64,000 nt of DNA, taken from contig NZ_CP126969.1 in NCBI RefSeq assembly GCF_030252165.1, positions 620,001 to 684,000 of the forward strand, in the 5' to 3' direction. A program made the translations under genes and the position numbers. The first letter of the stretch is position 1. Each line of letters begins with the position of its first letter. The notes beneath the pieces were generated by a model. That model was not told where the DNA came from. It saw only the letters and a program-made list of their open reading frames with translations, and searched no databases. The DNA is from Corynebacterium breve. Lineage in GTDB: Bacteria; Actinomycetota; Actinomycetes; Mycobacteriales; Mycobacteriaceae. Shown here one piece after another: positions 54,674-63,535 of this stretch.

Positions 54674-55476
54674 TTCAGCCATTCGCGGATCTTTTTCAAG
54701 GCCCCGTGTTCGATGTTTGACTCGGCGACCTCGTCAGCAATCGCTTTGAGGTCAGGGTGTGCGTTTTCCATGGCTACTGCAAGCCCGGCCTGTTGAAGCA
54801 TTTCAAAGTCATTCAGGTAGTCGCCGATCGCGGCTGTGTCTTCTTGCTTGATTCCGAGCACCTTGGCAAGTTCCATGAGGGCGACGCCCTTGTTTACGCC
54901 AGGAGCCATCACATCGAGCCAGTGCTTCGAGGAAACGGCAACGGTGTAGTCAGGCGCAACACCGGAAACTAGCGGCACACCGTCTTTCTCAGCGTCCGAT
55001 TCGACAAAAAGGGCGATCTTTACTACTTGCGTGTCTACTTCGTCGATAAGCGACGCCACGTGCCGATTCGCGTGGTAGTACTTGTCTACTTCGGCTGTCA
55101 CCTCAGGCGGCATGGTTTCTGCGGTGCAGGAATAGTCGGGTTTGCATAGTACGACGTGCATCCCACTGGGGGCTTTATCCAATGCCTCTAAGATGCGCAG
55201 CACAATATCGCGGCGCATCGGAGAAGTGGACACGATTTTTCCGCGGTGCCAGACCACAGAGCCGTTTTCGGCGATGAATGTGTCGGGACGCGTGTTGGTA
55301 ACGGAGAACATGTCGCGCAACGTGGCCAGTTGGCGTCCAGATGCCGGCGCGATAGTCATGCCAGCAAACTGTGCTCTGCCGAGAAGGTCCCAAAAATCGT
55401 CAGGGATCTGGCCTGTTCCGTCGATGAGGGTGCCGTCCATATCGAGTGCGACAAGTGACGGGGAAGCGGAAACCAT
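54670..55476 (-). CDS. HAD-superfamily (Cof-type) phosphatase
   Basis: 268 residues. Motif I LVALDMDGTLIDG, IAPASGRQLATLRDM, IAENGSVV, and motif III/IV VNKGVALMELAKVLGI...AAIGDYLNDFEMLQQAGLAVAMENA mark a Cof/HAD-IIB phosphatase for sugar or cofactor phosphates. ATG 55476 is preceded by AAGGA 5 bases upstream. Before the element inserted, mpg began inside the end of this gene. Divergent from the HIBCH-like gene. Confidence 0.92.
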   Translation of the reverse strand: MVSASPSLVALDMDGTLIDGTGQIPDDFWDLLGRAQFAGMTIAPASGRQLATLRDMFSVTNTRPDTFIAENGSVVWHRGKIVSTSPMRRDIVLRILEALDKAPSGMHVVLCKPDYSCTAETMPPEVTAEVDKYYHANRHVASLIDEVDTQVVKIALFVESDAEKDGVPLVSGVAPDYTVAVSSKHWLDVMAPGVNKGVALMELAKVLGIKQEDTAAIGDYLNDFEMLQQAGLAVAMENAHPDLKAIADEVAESNIEHGALKKIREWLN

Positions 55477-55510
55477 AGCCATCCTTAAAGTGATGTGGAA
55501 CACTAGTTAT

Positions 55511-56494
55511 ATGAACCAGCTCGTTGATATTACTGTGAAGAAGTCTACCGGAATCCTCACTTTGGACCGCCCGGAGGCATTGAACTCTCTCAATGAAGAG
55601 ATGGTAGGCACCATCGCCGGCGCACTTGATGCGTGGGCGGATGATGACTCTATCGACCAGGTTGTTATTTACTCCAGCGGAAAGCATTTCTGTGCAGGCG
55701 GCGATGTGCGCAACGCCCGCCAGCGCATCCTCGACGGCGAAGCAAAAGACGTAGATGACTTCTTCGCCACCGAGTACCGCATGAACCTTGCTCTTGCGGA
55801 GTTTCCCAAGCCCTACATCGCCTTAATGAACGGTGTCGTCATGGGCGGCGGCCTGGGGATCTCTGTACATGGATCACATCGTGTGATCACCCAGGGCAGC
55901 TTTGCTTCGATGCCCGAAATGAATATCGGGTACTGCACGGATGTGGGAATCTCGCACGTCTATCAGAATCTCCCCGGCCACCGGTCAACTGCCTTTGGAA
56001 AGTTTCTAGGTCTAACCGGATACCGACTCAACGAAGCCGACATGATCACTACCGGGTTGGCCACCCACTACGTCCCAAGCTTCGATGGCCTGCTAGAAGA
56101 CATCGTTGAGCACGGAGTCCAGGCGATCGAAGACCGTGCGGAAGACCCTGGCCATTCGGAGCTGCCAAAGCTTTACGACGACATCGACACTGCGTTCCAA
56201 GGCTCCTGGGATGAGATTTGGCAGCGACTCGACGGAGACCTGAGGGCAATGGTGGAAGAGCTGACGAAGAAGGCGTCCCCGTCCGCCTTGGTGGCGTCAG
56301 CTGAGCTTTTCGAGGCAAACAAGGGGAAGACGCTTGCTCAGGCATTAGAGAATGAGCGAGTCCTAGGGGAACTTATCCGTCGCGAACCGGACTTCCTGGA
56401 AGGAGTGCGAGCGGTCTTGGTGGACAAAGACCAAGACCCGCACTTTGCTGACAAGGCACCAGCCCAGAGGTACCGGGATGTGTTGACGTACTAG
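55511..56494 (+). CDS. Enoyl-CoA hydratase family, 3-hydroxyisobutyryl-CoA hydrolase-like
   Basis: 327 residues. The crotonase fold shows GILTLDRPEALNSLN, GKHFCAGGDVRN (oxyanion hole 1), EYRMNLALAEFPKPYIALMNGVVMGGGLGISVHG and SMPEMNIGYCTDVG. The last two, and the length with a C-terminal helical extension, match 3-hydroxyisobutyryl-CoA hydrolase of valine degradation rather than simple hydratases. ETF genes at 1.9-3.7 kb could serve the same catabolism. Shares CTAG with the convergent downstream gene. Confidence 0.85.
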   Translation: MNQLVDITVKKSTGILTLDRPEALNSLNEEMVGTIAGALDAWADDDSIDQVVIYSSGKHFCAGGDVRNARQRILDGEAKDVDDFFATEYRMNLALAEFPKPYIALMNGVVMGGGLGISVHGSHRVITQGSFASMPEMNIGYCTDVGISHVYQNLPGHRSTAFGKFLGLTGYRLNEADMITTGLATHYVPSFDGLLEDIVEHGVQAIEDRAEDPGHSELPKLYDDIDTAFQGSWDEIWQRLDGDLRAMVEELTKKASPSALVASAELFEANKGKTLAQALENERVLGELIRREPDFLEGVRAVLVDKDQDPHFADKAPAQRYRDVLTY

Positions 56495-57669
56495 ACGGTA
56501 ATTTTTCCGTCTGCACCGAGCGTTAACTGACGGTTGTGGGCATAAGCGGCGAGAGCTCGTGGACGATCGATGTCGTCGGTAAGCGAGTTCACCGTGGCAT
56601 CGACTGCTGCCTGACTCGGAGCCGGGAGGCTAAGCTCCGGACCGCTCAGTAGCACGATGGCGCTTGTGTCAGGGGAGAGCTGTGCGGTTGTATGCGTCCA
56701 CATGCCGGTGATCGGCTTTGATGCTGTGACCAAGTTCTCTAGCTCGGTCTCTGGGAACGTGGGGCGGAGCAGCGCGATGATCCCATTATTAAACCCGAAA
56801 TTGCGAACGCTGCCCGCTGCCTGGGCGGCAGGGGAGCCAGCGAGCCCTTGGTCAGCCCATGCCCACGTTGCAGTGCCGTGGGAAACTGTCGCGAGCACCT
56901 GTGCGGCCACTTCAAAGGGGTGCTGGTTATTTGGCTGCACCAGAGCGCGGCCCGCGGCGAGGTTGAGCTGCACGGTAGCGTCTGGATAGCGGCCGCCGAA
57001 CAGAAATTGGTGCTCGGTTGAAGTCAGCACTCCGTCGGCGATGGTGTCGCGGAGGGTGAGACCAGATCCCACGTGCGAAATGGCGTCATCTTCGATGATG
57101 ATTGTTGTGCCGTCGGAGAGGTTCATGCCGGTGTCGGTCTCTGCGAAGCCCAATCCGCGCGATGCTGCGAACGCCGCGACGGCACGCGTGGTATCCAGTT
57201 CTGGACTCAGCTGGGCAGCACCTGCGACAAGAGCGCTGCGAAGCGGGCCGGTCGGGGGAGTGCCGTTCATCGCAACCACGCTGGTCGCCCCATCGGCATG
57301 CGGTGCGAGGAACACTTGAGCATTTCCAAACAGGGTGCGAGTAGCTTTGACGTGTATGTCGTCGCCAGGAAGTTCTTGGGAGAACTCGGCGATATCGGGG
57401 AAAGATTCCACGCGGGCTGTGCGCCAGTGCCAGACATTGTCGCGGATGAGTGCGGCCCGGGTGCCGGTGCCGGCGGACGTGCGACCGTCTTGGTGGTGAA
57501 TGCGGAGTTCGACGAGTGCGTCGCGATCCTCGTCTTCAGGGTTGGGGCCAGAAAACTCGATCCCAGCGATGGGGCCTGAAATTGCGGCGGTGGATGCGTC
57601 GATGTCTGACTGAGCGATCGCGCCGTCGGTGGCGATATCTTGCAAAGATTGGGGATATCCGAGTTCCAT
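56491..57669 (-). CDS. DUF6882-like protein with internal duplication
   Basis: 392 residues, soluble, rich in Ala and Thr. Two similar halves (about 60-200 and 230-392): compare TRAVAAFAASRGLGFA with PRALAAYAHNRQLTLG, and VWHWRTA with TWAWADQ. The W-x-W-A pattern is that of DUF6882-type actinobacterial proteins. No catalytic motif is seen. An AAGAAGG site precedes ATG 57669. Function unknown. Confidence 0.65.
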   Translation of the reverse strand: MELGYPQSLQDIATDGAIAQSDIDASTAAISGPIAGIEFSGPNPEDEDRDALVELRIHHQDGRTSAGTGTRAALIRDNVWHWRTARVESFPDIAEFSQELPGDDIHVKATRTLFGNAQVFLAPHADGATSVVAMNGTPPTGPLRSALVAGAAQLSPELDTTRAVAAFAASRGLGFAETDTGMNLSDGTTIIIEDDAISHVGSGLTLRDTIADGVLTSTEHQFLFGGRYPDATVQLNLAAGRALVQPNNQHPFEVAAQVLATVSHGTATWAWADQGLAGSPAAQAAGSVRNFGFNNGIIALLRPTFPETELENLVTASKPITGMWTHTTAQLSPDTSAIVLLSGPELSLPAPSQAAVDATVNSLTDDIDRPRALAAYAHNRQLTLGADGKITV

Positions 57670-57973
57670 CTGGTGAGCCTTCTTGCCTGGGAAACGTTGA
57701 TGTGAGAAACATTATCAACCCTACTGGGTGGGGGAAACTTTTATTAACCAAACAAGCCCGTCGGCCGTGCTGTCCGCTTTCCTTGGTGATCAAACTGAAA
57801 CAGGTGACATCATTGGCGGTGGAGGGTGACCCAGATCTACCCCCATTGCCTGTATTTTGTTTCCAAATTCCGTACTGTAGATGGGGTATCCACGCGGGTG
57901 AGCAGCCTTGATCAACCCACGATTGTGGCAGGTTTTCCCGCAAAACCAGAATCAAAAACAGAAGAGGACCGAA
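57670..57973. other. Divergent regulatory region upstream of gapB
   Basis: 304 bases between the DUF6882-like gene and gapB. TACTGTAGAT at 57873-57882 is a possible -10 region for gapB, giving a leader of about 90 bases. AGAGGA at 57963-57968 is the gapB ribosome binding site. No clear operator found. Confidence 0.4.
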
Positions 57974-59443
57974 TTGAGCATTCAGGACAGCATGAAGCGC
58001 ACCCAGGACGACTGGAACCGTCGTCTTGAACAGGCTCAGGAGATGTTGCCACTGATTAGCAAGCTCCATCGCGAGAACAATGTTGTTACCTCGATCTTCG
58101 GGCGTCTGCTCGTCGGGGTCACCGATATTGACATCATCAAGGCGCACCGTTACGCACGCCGAGTCGTTGAGCGCGAGCTGCCTTTGGATGAAACCCTGCC
58201 GATTTTCCGTGAGCTGGCTGAAATGAACTTGGGCACCGCGTCGATTGACGTAGGGCGTCTGGCAAAGAACTATGGTCGCCTCGAAGGCGTCGAGCTGGCC
58301 GACTACCTCAAGGAGGAGCTCGCAGATGTCATTGGCTCCAACGACAAGCCTGAGCCACGTGATGTCGTACTGTACGGCTTCGGGCGCATCGGACGCTTGC
58401 TTGCACGCATCCTGATCGCACGCGAAGCAACCTACGGTGGTGCGCGCCTGCGTGCGATCGTCGTCCGTAAGAAGGGCGACGAGGATATCATCAAGCGTGC
58501 GAGCCTCTTGCGCCGTGACTCCGTCCATGGCCCGTTCGACGGTACCATCACCCTGGACAAGGAAAACGACATCATCTGGGCAAACGGCACTCCAATCCAG
58601 ATGATCTACGCTTCCAACCCAGGCGAAATCGACTACACCGCCTACGGCATCGACAATGCGATCGTTGTGGACAACACCGGCGCATGGCGCGATCGTGAGG
58701 GCCTAAGCCAGCACCTGAAGTCCAAGGGTGTCGAACGTGCGCTGCTCACCGCACCGGGTAAAGGCGATATCAAGAACATCGTCTACGGCATTAACCACGG
58801 CGACATTACTGACTCGGAATCCGATCGTGTCCTCTCCGCGGCTTCTTGTACCACCAACGCCATCACCCCAGTCCTCAAGGTGATCGGCGATCGTTACGGC
58901 GTAAAGCACGGCCACGTGGAAACCGTCCACGCATACACCAACGACCAAAACCTTGCGGACAACTTCCACAAGGGTCCACGCCGTGGTCGTGCGGCTGGCC
59001 TCAACATGGTTCTCACCGAAACTGGTGCTGCCAAGGCTGTCTCCAAGGCCCTTCCCGAATTCGAGGGCAAACTTTCCGGCAATGCGATTCGCGTTCCTAC
59101 GCCGGACGTTTCCATGGCGGTATTGAACCTCGATCTCGACACAGAGGTGGACAAGGACGAGGTAAACAACTTCCTGCGTCGCGTTTCCACCGACTCAAAC
59201 TTGCGTCAGCAGATCGAGTACATTCACTCGCCAGAGGTTGTGTCCACTGACTTCGTGGGCTCCACCCACGCGGGCATCGTCGATGGTCTTGCTACCATCG
59301 CAAACGGTAATCACTTGGTCCTCTATGTCTGGTACGACAACGAGTTCGGCTACTCCAACCAGGTAGTCCGCATCGTCGAAGAGGTCCTAGGGGTGCGTCC
59401 TCGCGTTCTGCCAGAGCGCAAGGAGCCATCGGACATTCGTTAA
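57974..59443 (+). CDS. gapB: Glyceraldehyde-3-phosphate dehydrogenase, GapB/GapX type
   Basis: 489 residues from TTG 57974, with AGAGGA 5 bases upstream. About 125 extra N-terminal residues (NRRLEQAQEMLPLISKLHRENNVVTSIFGRLLVGV) precede the NAD(P) domain VVLYGFGRIGRLLARIL and the catalytic Cys in SAASCTTNAITPVL, then VWYDNEFGYSNQVVRIVEE. This long form is the C. glutamicum GapB, used in the gluconeogenic direction beside glycolytic GapA. A strong terminator follows. Confidence 0.93.
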   Translation: MSIQDSMKRTQDDWNRRLEQAQEMLPLISKLHRENNVVTSIFGRLLVGVTDIDIIKAHRYARRVVERELPLDETLPIFRELAEMNLGTASIDVGRLAKNYGRLEGVELADYLKEELADVIGSNDKPEPRDVVLYGFGRIGRLLARILIAREATYGGARLRAIVVRKKGDEDIIKRASLLRRDSVHGPFDGTITLDKENDIIWANGTPIQMIYASNPGEIDYTAYGIDNAIVVDNTGAWRDREGLSQHLKSKGVERALLTAPGKGDIKNIVYGINHGDITDSESDRVLSAASCTTNAITPVLKVIGDRYGVKHGHVETVHAYTNDQNLADNFHKGPRRGRAAGLNMVLTETGAAKAVSKALPEFEGKLSGNAIRVPTPDVSMAVLNLDLDTEVDKDEVNNFLRRVSTDSNLRQQIEYIHSPEVVSTDFVGSTHAGIVDGLATIANGNHLVLYVWYDNEFGYSNQVVRIVEEVLGVRPRVLPERKEPSDIR

Positions 59444-59462
59444 TTCGCTTAGCGACGAACAT

Positions 59463-59497
59463 CCCTGCCGCCGTGGCTCACCGCCACAATGGCAGGG
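59463..59497 (+). terminator. Terminator after gapB
   Basis: CCCTGCC (59463-59469) pairs with GGCAGGG (59491-59497), with an inner GTGG/CCAC stem; TTTCTTTTTCT follows. Confidence 0.85.
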
Positions 59498-59556
59498 GTG
59501 TTTCTTTTTCTCCCGGCCTAGCCTTGGCTTCGCACGAAAAACTGAACATCCCAACT

Positions 59557-59593
59557 AACTGATCGCACATCAGGTGCGGTCAGTTTGCTTTTT
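59557..59593 (+). terminator. Second terminator-like hairpin upstream of the subtilase gene
   Basis: 12-bp arms 59557-59568 and 59574-59585 (AACTGATCGCAC/GTGCGGTCAGTT, one wobble), ATCAG loop, then TGCTTTTT. Either a back-up for gapB or the end of a short RNA. The remaining bases 59594-59741 show no gene. Confidence 0.65.
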
Positions 59594-59741
59594 GTGCAGA
59601 CTTCTGAGCCCTCAACTGGGAAAGCCTCAGTGATCAAGTGTATACCTTTCATCTCCTCACTTGACCAGTTAATTGATGCATTTATGTGCTGTGAACTTGC
59701 ATTATGAGAAGATGTTGAGTTCTTCGAAATATGTGTAACAA

Positions 59742-59770
59742 TTGGACAAAACTTAATAAACATTAAGTAT
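59742..59770 (+). promoter_or_regulatory. Promoter and palindromic operator of the subtilase operon
   Basis: TTGGAC at 59742-59747 and TAAGTA at 59764-59769 (16 bases apart) form a promoter. A perfect inverted repeat ACTTAAT-AAAC-ATTAAGT (59751-59768) fills the space between them and covers the -10 box, as expected for a repressor site. Confidence 0.5.
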
Positions 59771-59810
59771 TGTGAGAATTGGCCTTAAGAAGGCTGGAGA
59801 TCGGAGAGGC

Positions 59811-61823
59811 ATGACCGTACGGGACAATTCGCAGCGTCGTCAGCGCTGGTTGCGTGGCGCAGCGATGGGAGCAGTTTCAGTTTTGATGGTTGGTGGCATC
59901 GCGCTACCAGCAGCACAGGCCCAAACTGGCGCAGTGCAGCTTGAAGAAAAGCAAGTATCCGAATCACGAGTTGTCACCACCGAGAACTTGGTTGATTCCC
60001 GCATGACCAACCGCTTCGTCGTGCGCTACAAAGAAGAGGCAAAGGCAGAGGACTCCCGCCAAGGTGCGATGGCAGCCGCTGCAACCAAGACAGAGCTGGA
60101 TGCAGGCGAGGTCCGTGAGCGTCCGGATGGAACCGTCATCGTCGCTGTGGACGAGGTTCTGAACCCTGAAGCAGCCGACAACTTCATGGCTGAGATGGAA
60201 GCAACCGGCAACATCGAATACATCGAGCCAGACACCATCATGGTGCCGTTCGCAGCCAACGACGAGTACTACGAGCGTCAGTGGCACTTCCACGGCCAGA
60301 ATGGTGGCAACGTAGAGAAGGCGTGGGAAGCAGGCCCATCCAAGGGCGCTGATCAGGTTGTTGCGGTCATCGACAGCGGCATCGTCAGCCACCCAGACCT
60401 GGATGCCAACCTTGTCTCGGGCTATGACTTCGTCTCTGACCCAGGAATGGGCCGTGACGGCGACGGTCGTGACTCCAACCCTCGCGACGAAGGCGACTGG
60501 TACGGCGCATACGAGTGCGGCAACAACCCAGAAGGTGCAGACTCCTCTTGGCACGGTACTCACGTTGCAGGCACCGTGGCCGCCATCGCAGACAATGGAA
60601 TCGGCGTGGCAGGCGTTGCTCCGAACGCTAAGGTTCAGCCGATCCGTGCACTTGCAGCATGTGGTGGTTACACCTCTGACATTGCGGATGCGGTTTTGTG
60701 GGCTTCTGGTGAGCGCGTTCAGGGCGCACCAGCGAACAACACCCCAGCAGACGTGATCAACATGTCTCTTGGTGGCCAGGGCCAGTGCTCCCGCACCTAC
60801 CAGGATGCAATCTCCACCGCTCGCGCCAACGGCTCCGTAGTCGTTGTCGCTGCGGGTAATGAGCGTCAGGACGCTGCAAACGTTCAGCCAGCTAACTGCA
60901 ACGACGTCATCACCGTCGGCGCATCGGCTGAAGATGGTTCATACGCTTCGTACTCCAACTTTGGCCGCAACGTGGACATCACTGCTCCAGGTGGCGACTA
61001 CTCTCGTGACGAGGGCATCGTCTCTACATTGAACAACGGTAAGACCCGTCCAGGCAGCGCGAACTACGCGTTCTACCAGGGTACTTCGATGGCTACCCCG
61101 TTTGTCTCTGGCGTAATTGCGGCGATGTTGGCGGAAGACTCCTCCCTCACCCCGGATCGTATTGAGAGCATTCTGAGCGAGACCGCGCGCCCATTCCGCA
61201 ACGGCTGCTCCGGTTGCGGATCCGGCCTGATCGATGCAGGAGCTGCCGTTGCAGCTGTTTCCGGCGCGCCGGGTTCCGATTCCCCTGAGACTTCGGAAGA
61301 AGAGCCAACCCCATCTCCATCCGAGAGCGCTCAGCCAACTGAGCCAATCGAGCCAACTGATCCATGGGCACCAGAGCAGCCAGTCGATCCAATTGAGCCG
61401 ACCCAGCCTTCTGAGCCAAATGATCCATGGAACCCATCTGAGCCTTGGGACCCTTGGGCACCTTGGGATCTAGAGACTCCTGAATCCCCAGAGAACCCGT
61501 CTGAGCCTGCTCCAGAATCCGATGCACCTGTAGACACCATCGCACCTGAGCAGCCATCCGACCCGGTTGCACCTGCACCGGGCGGCGACCGCATCTGGAA
61601 CCCAGGTGATCTGGTTGGCTGGGAGATCGACAACCCTGAGCCAGCTCCAGCACCTGCGCCGGACTACCCAGGTGAGCGCATCTGGAACCCAGAGGATCTC
61701 TTGACTTGGGATTGGGAAACAGTTGAGGAGCAGGAAGTAACTGCTCCAACCCCTGAAGAGGAAGAGGACGAGCGTCGCTTCCGCTTCTGGAACCCATTCA
61801 CCTGGTTCAACTGGTTCGTATAA
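59811..61823 (+). CDS. Secreted subtilisin-like serine protease (S8) with Pro-rich C-terminus
   Basis: 670 residues. Signal peptide to about residue 38 (PAAQAQ); I9 propeptide about 68-144 (NRFVVRYKEE ... NIEYIEPDTIMVP); catalytic domain with Asp in AVIDSGI (about 187), His in WHGTHVAGT (about 247) and Ser in GTSMATPF (about 425), and several cysteines. A tail of about 180 residues rich in Pro, Glu and Trp follows, ending with three (R)xWNP repeats. It lacks the C-terminal membrane helix of mycosins. GGAGAGG precedes ATG 59811. It heads a two-gene operon. Confidence 0.92.
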   Translation: MTVRDNSQRRQRWLRGAAMGAVSVLMVGGIALPAAQAQTGAVQLEEKQVSESRVVTTENLVDSRMTNRFVVRYKEEAKAEDSRQGAMAAAATKTELDAGEVRERPDGTVIVAVDEVLNPEAADNFMAEMEATGNIEYIEPDTIMVPFAANDEYYERQWHFHGQNGGNVEKAWEAGPSKGADQVVAVIDSGIVSHPDLDANLVSGYDFVSDPGMGRDGDGRDSNPRDEGDWYGAYECGNNPEGADSSWHGTHVAGTVAAIADNGIGVAGVAPNAKVQPIRALAACGGYTSDIADAVLWASGERVQGAPANNTPADVINMSLGGQGQCSRTYQDAISTARANGSVVVVAAGNERQDAANVQPANCNDVITVGASAEDGSYASYSNFGRNVDITAPGGDYSRDEGIVSTLNNGKTRPGSANYAFYQGTSMATPFVSGVIAAMLAEDSSLTPDRIESILSETARPFRNGCSGCGSGLIDAGAAVAAVSGAPGSDSPETSEEEPTPSPSESAQPTEPIEPTDPWAPEQPVDPIEPTQPSEPNDPWNPSEPWDPWAPWDLETPESPENPSEPAPESDAPVDTIAPEQPSDPVAPAPGGDRIWNPGDLVGWEIDNPEPAPAPAPDYPGERIWNPEDLLTWDWETVEEQEVTAPTPEEEEDERRFRFWNPFTWFNWFV

Positions 61824-61859
61824 ACCCCCATTGCCCGCAACATAGCGAAAGGATTCACC

Positions 61860-62309
61860 ATGGTGGCCGTTCCTCCTTCAGTAGCTGCACTGTTCTCCAT
61901 GATTCTGTCCCTTCTTTCTCCGCAGGCGTCGTCGGTAGCTGAGCAGTATTCAGCGCCGCAGTGGGCGGAAGCCTCGCTCGTCGAGGCAGTCGTCGGGGAA
62001 ACAAATCCCTTGCCTGTTGAGCTGTTTAACCTTCTGGAGCCAAACGTGGAAGAAAATAACCTCCTCTCCGAGACCCGCATCATTGTTGGTTTTGAAGAGT
62101 CGTCGCAAGCTGAGTCCATCGTCAGCGTTCTGCAGAATGCATTGCCTGCAGTCGACGAGAATGTCACCGTAACGCCACGCACCCACGGCGCGCTGGTGAC
62201 GTTTAAGAACGGCCTCACCGAAAGCCAACTAGTCACTGTTATCACCGTGATCGAGGCTTTCCCTGGCGTGCGTTACGCTGAGCAAGACTTGGTCATGCAA
62301 CGCCTGTAG
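61860..62309 (+). CDS. Secreted stand-alone I9 (subtilisin propeptide)-like protein
   Basis: 149 residues; AAAGGA 6 bases before ATG 61860 and 36 bases after the subtilase gene. A hydrophobic N-terminus (about 1-25) looks like a signal peptide. Residues 72-148 follow the subtilase's own propeptide: RIIVGFEE with RFVVRYKEE, GALVTF with GTVIVA, and GVRYAEQDLVM with NIEYIEPDTIM. Free I9 proteins are known as subtilisin inhibitors or folding chaperones in other organisms. Its role here is inferred from this likeness and the operon position. Confidence 0.7.
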   Translation: MVAVPPSVAALFSMILSLLSPQASSVAEQYSAPQWAEASLVEAVVGETNPLPVELFNLLEPNVEENNLLSETRIIVGFEESSQAESIVSVLQNALPAVDENVTVTPRTHGALVTFKNGLTESQLVTVITVIEAFPGVRYAEQDLVMQRL

Positions 62310-62319
62310 CACGACGAAG

Positions 62320-62349
62320 AAAAGCACCTCCTTTTAAGGAGGTGCTTTT
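62320..62349. terminator. Bidirectional terminator
   Basis: Perfect 12-bp arms AAAAGCACCTCC and GGAGGTGCTTTT around TTTTAA, between convergent genes. Confidence 0.92.
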
Positions 62350-62369
62350 TCGTGCTTGCTTGGCGAGGA

Positions 62370-63530
62370 TTACTTGCGCTTCTTTGCCAGGCGCTTCGCG
62401 TGCAAATCGATGGCTTCTTCGTAGTATTTCACCACTTGCTCGGTCGACGCCCGCCATGACCAGCGCTCGGCTTCAGCCCTTGCTGCGGCGGACATGGAGC
62501 GGCGCAGGGGGTCGTCGTTAAGCACTTGTGCCAACTGTTTTGCCCAGAGCGCATCGGAATCGTCTGGGTCGACCAGGTAGCCTGTGGCGCCGTCGTCGAT
62601 GACAAACGGGATGCCACCGGCACGCGCGCCCACCACAGGTACGCCAGAGGCGAAGGATTCTAAGGCCACAAGGCCGAGGGTTTCGGTAGTGGAGGGGAAA
62701 CAGAAAACATCGCCGGAGGCGAAAGCCTCAGCGAGCTCAACGCCCGACATATAGCCGGTGAAGGTGGTCCACGCTGGATCCATCATCTTCTTAAGTTGAT
62801 CGATCTGAGGCCCAGAGCCGACCATCGCAAGCCGAGCATCGGGGACGATCGCACGCAGCTCTTTCATGATTCCGGCAAGTCGTCCGAGGTTCTTTTCCAA
62901 GCTCATGCGACCGACATAGACCACAAGCGGTGATTCGGGGTGGCCGTTTGTCAGGCGCTCGCGCATCGAGTGAGAGTAACGTTCAGGCGTGTAACCGACA
63001 GTGTCGACGGACTTGGGCCACAACTTCACGTTGCGGATGCCTGTTTCCCGAGCCTTTTCAACCATGGGGTCCGAGGTCACAAGATTGATCTCCGCCTCGT
63101 TGTGCAGGTTTCGAATCCACCATGCCGCAGGGTGGCGGAGCCACCCGATACGCAATGACTCAGTGTATTCCGGCACGTTGGTGTGGAACGATGCGACCAG
63201 CGGAACATTACGACGCCGCGCCGAGAGCACACCGTAGGCCGCCAAGGCCACAGGATTTACGGCGTGGACGATGTCGGGTTGGAACTCTTCCATCCGCTTG
63301 GCGATGGCAGGAGTAGGAAGGCCGACCTTGATTTCGGGGTACACCGGTTTAAACGAGAACCCGCGCACGCGCTGGACCTTGAAACCTGCATAGGTGTCGG
63401 GTGGATCGCCAGGGGCGAAAAGCTGTACCTCGTGGCCCATCTCTGCCAGTTGATCGAGGGTGCCGGTAATGCGGGTCACCACTCCATCAATTTTTGGCAG
63501 AAAGACCTCCGTGAACATGGAGATCCGCAT
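62370..63530 (-). CDS. GT4 glycosyltransferase, SQD2/MgtA-like
   Basis: 386 residues, GT-B fold. N-terminus MRISMFTEVFLPKIDGVVTR, acceptor side ASFHTNVPEYTESLRIGWL, donor side VYVGRMSLEKNLGRL and the E-x7-E motif ETLGLVALESFASGVPVV. The N-terminal half resembles SQD2/SqdX sulfolipid synthase and also corynebacterial mannosyltransferase MgtA. The SQD1-like gene 5 bases upstream favours a sulfoquinovosyl-diacylglycerol-type glycolipid; a mannosyl or glucuronosyl lipid is the alternative. Confidence 0.85.
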   Translation of the reverse strand: MRISMFTEVFLPKIDGVVTRITGTLDQLAEMGHEVQLFAPGDPPDTYAGFKVQRVRGFSFKPVYPEIKVGLPTPAIAKRMEEFQPDIVHAVNPVALAAYGVLSARRRNVPLVASFHTNVPEYTESLRIGWLRHPAAWWIRNLHNEAEINLVTSDPMVEKARETGIRNVKLWPKSVDTVGYTPERYSHSMRERLTNGHPESPLVVYVGRMSLEKNLGRLAGIMKELRAIVPDARLAMVGSGPQIDQLKKMMDPAWTTFTGYMSGVELAEAFASGDVFCFPSTTETLGLVALESFASGVPVVGARAGGIPFVIDDGATGYLVDPDDSDALWAKQLAQVLNDDPLRRSMSAAARAEAERWSWRASTEQVVKYYEEAIDLHAKRLAKKRK

Positions 63531-63535
63531 AGAAA

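Noticed and set aside
59518..59763. 81-codon minus-strand open frame upstream of the subtilase
   Set aside because: It covers a hairpin and the promoter/operator, has no ribosome binding site and no family-like sequence.
63104..63118. TTTCGAATCC, resembling a tRNA T-loop
   Set aside because: It lies inside the conserved glycosyltransferase gene and no acceptor or anticodon arm surrounds it.
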